Positions 62,415 through 64,000 of a stretch of 64,000 bases of DNA are shown here, piece after piece. The stretch lies in assembly GCA_949293255.1 (NCBI GenBank), contig CASFCL010000005.1, forward strand, positions 1-64,000, read 5' to 3'. Each line of letters opens with the position of its first letter. Position 1 is the stretch's first letter. The translations under genes and the position numbers were made by a program. Below the pieces are notes generated by a model. That model was not told the origin of the DNA. It saw only the letters and a program-made list of their open reading frames with translations, and did no database searches. The stretch is from an uncultured bacterium (lineage in GTDB: Bacteria; Bacillota_I; Bacilli_A; RFN20; CAG-826).

Positions 62415-62443
62415 ATTATATAAAATCCCGACACTATAAACAA
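62415..62443 (-). promoter_or_regulatory. Promoter of rnj-maf
   Basis: On the minus strand TTGTTT (62438-62443), 17 bases and TATAAT (62415-62420). It lies between the def stop and the rnj ribosome-binding site. Confidence 0.65.
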
Positions 62444-62445
62444 GT

Positions 62446-62994
62446 TTAAATTTCGACTGCATCAATCTTTTTAAAAGGATTAGCCTTATCTATATGATCA
62501 TAGAATAAAACACCTTTTAAATGGTCGATTTCATGTTGAACTACAATTGCACCAAAACCGGTAAAAGCATATTCAACTTCTTTATTTACGCATAAATCAA
62601 ATGCTTTAACAGTTACTTTGTATGATCGATAGACAAAGCCTTCATGTGACTTATCGACACTTAAACATCCTTCTCCGCTCCCTAAATAACATTTTTTAAT
62701 AGACTCAGAGATAATTTTAGGATTAACAAGCATATATTCTTTTTCTTTATTGTTATCGTCAATATAATAAATAGCTATCATTGTTTTATTTAATCCAATT
62801 TGTGGTGCGGCAAGTCCAACACCAGAGCGAATTTCAGGATGTTTTTTAAGATATTCTTCATCTTGCGAGAGTTTTAAATACTCTAACATATCTTTTAAAG
62901 TTTCTTCATCTTCTTTAGAAAGTGGAAGATCTACTGGTATTGATCTTTCCCTTAACGATTTCTTGTTATCTTTTACTATTTTGAATTTATGCAT
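62446..62994 (-). CDS. def: Peptide deformylase
   Basis: Removes the formyl group from new peptides. 182 residues: GVGLAAPQIGLNKTM (motif 1), GEGCLSVDKSHEG (motif 2, metal Cys) and VVQHEIDHLKGVLF (motif 3, H-E-x-x-H). The Gram-positive type II length. TGTTATAAT ends 6 bases ahead of ATG, with no ribosome-binding site: leaderless. Confidence 0.95.
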   Translation of the reverse strand: MHKFKIVKDNKKSLRERSIPVDLPLSKEDEETLKDMLEYLKLSQDEEYLKKHPEIRSGVGLAAPQIGLNKTMIAIYYIDDNNKEKEYMLVNPKIISESIKKCYLGSGEGCLSVDKSHEGFVYRSYKVTVKAFDLCVNKEVEYAFTGFGAIVVQHEIDHLKGVLFYDHIDKANPFKKIDAVEI

Positions 62995-63000
62995 GTAAAA

Positions 63001-63009
63001 ATTATAACA
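63001..63009 (-). promoter_or_regulatory. Extended -10 of def, leaderless spacing
   Basis: Minus strand TGTTATAAT (TG-n-TATAAT) ends 6 bases before the def ATG. It is part of a compact divergent region with the ylbF promoter. Confidence 0.6.
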
Positions 63010-63034
63010 TAAATTAACGCAGTAGTCTAAATTA

Positions 63035-63043
63035 TGCTATCAT
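63035..63043 (+). promoter_or_regulatory. Extended -10 of ylbF, leaderless spacing
   Basis: TGCTATCAT (TG-n-TATCAT) ends 6 bases before ATG 63050. TTAACG lies 18 bases upstream as a weak -35. No ribosome-binding site. Confidence 0.55.
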
Positions 63044-63049
63044 ATTTTT

Positions 63050-63382
63050 ATGAATTCTGAGTTACTTGATAAAGTTTATTTATTAAAAGAATCGATGATT
63101 AATTCAGATGAATATAAAGAATTAAAAAAAGCTGAATTAATGATGGAAAATGATGAAGAAGTTCAGCTTTTAGCATATAAAAAAGATATGTTAATAGTAG
63201 AGATGGAAGATAAACTCAAAATTTACAAAAAAGATCATCCTGAAATTTTAAAAATTAATAAAGATATCGCTACGATTATTGAAAAAATGTCACAAATTGA
63301 AAGTGTTAAAAAATATAATGAAGTATATAAAAAATATTCAGAAATTATTGATTATATAAATAAGGAAATATTCTCAATTTAA
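63050..63382 (+). CDS. YlbF/YmcA-family protein
   Basis: A 110-residue helical protein. LLDKVYLLKESMINSDEYKE, then KKDMLIVEMEDKLKIYKKDH, fit the YlbF/YmcA/YaaT group of RNase Y-complex helpers, and the order ylbF, rsmD, coaD matches ylbF-ylbH-ylbI in Bacillus. Sequence alone is weak; order raises the confidence. It starts at a leaderless promoter and ends 1 base before rsmD. Confidence 0.72.
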   Translation: MNSELLDKVYLLKESMINSDEYKELKKAELMMENDEEVQLLAYKKDMLIVEMEDKLKIYKKDHPEILKINKDIATIIEKMSQIESVKKYNEVYKKYSEIIDYINKEIFSI

Positions 63383-63383
63383 T

Positions 63384-63932
63384 ATGTTAAGAGTAATTGG
63401 TGGAAAATATCGTCATCGCAAATTAGAGCAACCTCCTTTAGAGATAACTAGATCAACCAAAGATAGTGCTAAAGAAGGTTTATTTAATTCGCTTGGATTA
63501 AGAATAAATAATTCTTCTTTTTTGGATTTATTTTCTGGAAGTGGAGCAATAGGAATTGAAGCTTATTCTAGAGGAGCAAAAAAAGTTTATTTAAATGATG
63601 CTTCACCTTTAGCTTTTAAAATAATTAAATCAAATCTTAAATCTTTAAATATAAATGATATTCAAGTTACGAATTTAGATTATAAAGAAGCTTTAAATAA
63701 ATTTATTAATAGGAAAATTAATTTTGATATCATCTTTTTAGATCCACCTTATAAATTAATTATTGACCTTAATTTTATAGAATTTTTAAAAAATAGTGGG
63801 CTTTTAAATGGAAATTGGTTAATTATCATTGAATCTGATAAAGATTTAGATAATGATATTTCTTTAAATTACGATGTAAAAAAGTTAAAATATGGAAAGA
63901 GTATTATGTATATTATTAAGGAGAAGTTATGA
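63384..63932 (+). CDS. rsmD: 16S rRNA (guanine966-N2)-methyltransferase
   Basis: 182 residues. Start MLRVIGGKYRHRKLEQPP, R-S-T-K-D block TRSTKDSAKEGLFN, SAM-binding FLDLFSGSGAIGIEAYSRGA and catalytic FLDPPYK (N/D-P-P-Y) define RsmD. It ends in TGA overlapping the next ATG. Confidence 0.94.
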   Translation: MLRVIGGKYRHRKLEQPPLEITRSTKDSAKEGLFNSLGLRINNSSFLDLFSGSGAIGIEAYSRGAKKVYLNDASPLAFKIIKSNLKSLNINDIQVTNLDYKEALNKFINRKINFDIIFLDPPYKLIIDLNFIEFLKNSGLLNGNWLIIIESDKDLDNDISLNYDVKKLKYGKSIMYIIKEKL

Positions 63933-64000
63933 ATATAGCAGTTTATCCTGGAAGCTTTGATCCAATTACAAATGGTCATTTAGATATTATTAAAAGAGCT
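63929..64000 (+). CDS. coaD: Phosphopantetheine adenylyltransferase, cut by the window end
   Basis: The first 24 residues, including YPGSFDPITNGHLDIIKR with the (H/T)xGH-type nucleotidyl motif TNGH, are those of CoaD, the penultimate coenzyme A enzyme. GGAGAAG precedes ATG and the start overlaps the rsmD stop by 4 bases. The rest is outside the window. Confidence 0.9.
   Translation, partial: MNIAVYPGSFDPITNGHLDIIKRA

Overview
The window is AT-rich DNA from a low-GC Gram-positive bacterium of the Bacilli type. The evidence is conserved gene order of the Bacillus kind: ezrA-cysteine desulfurase-thiI, infC-rpmI-rplT, a pst-phoU-two-component cluster, an S10-spc-alpha ribosomal supercluster, and a ylbF-rsmD-coaD run. 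UGA is read here as stop, because ATGA start/stop overlaps occur at 32889 and 63929 and Trp codons are TGG, so this is not a UGA=Trp Mycoplasma. Missing rpmD, several rotting genes and poor genome hygiene fit a reduced, host-associated or gut Bacilli lineage (RF39/Erysipelotrichales-like). That placement is an inference; no taxonomic marker was searched.

Layout. 0-3 kb: a Y-family polymerase on the minus strand, then a graveyard holding a decayed DUF4417 reading frame, an Ntox50-like toxin domain and a broken gene that may be its immunity partner. 3-9 kb: diadenylate cyclase, deoD, two membrane proteins, tRNA-Gly and gltX. 9-14 kb: a broken leucine-rich-repeat protein, tRNA-Glu, an alkaline-phosphatase-superfamily enzyme, rpsD with its leader, and a broken AAA ATPase. 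14-20 kb: ezrA, cysteine desulfurase and thiI; a second C-terminal fragment of the immunity-like gene beside an unexplained structured element; then infC-rpmI-rplT behind an L20-type attenuator, with infC probably starting at AUC. 20-28 kb: an HAD phosphatase, an MFS transporter and a glycerophosphodiesterase behind Pho-box-like repeats, galU, and membrane proteins. 27.5-34.6 kb: pstS-pstC-pstA-pstB-phoU and a PhoP/PhoR-type two-component system behind a Pho-box-like promoter. 34.6-35.8 kb: a rotting PPi-phosphofructokinase. 36-41.6 kb: rplM-rpsI, the queuosine genes tgt-queA-queH and two surface-sugar genes. 41.7-56.7 kb: the S10-spc-alpha operon. 56.8-64 kb: HAD, HepT-like, Spx, CYTH, NAD kinase, a Cys-less EIIB-like membrane protein, Maf, RNase J, peptide deformylase, YlbF, RsmD and the start of coaD.

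How parts work together. Phosphate starvation would be sensed by PhoU/PhoR, activate PhoP, and raise both high-affinity phosphate import (pst) and, if the upstream repeats are real PhoP boxes, the HAD/MFS/glycerophosphodiesterase operon that scavenges organic phosphate. Ribosomal operons carry four candidate autoregulatory leaders (S4, L20, L13, S10). Several ribosomal proteins carry similar Lys/Glu/Ala/Thr-rich tails. At least six genes have an extended or good -10 box placed 6 to 9 bases before ATG with no Shine-Dalgarno, suggesting leaderless mRNAs.

The less ordinary signals are the toxin/immunity relic with its dispersed second copy, the structured element at 18.2 kb, the putative second Pho operon, the leaderless starts, the Cys-less EIIB-like protein and the shared ribosomal-protein tails.
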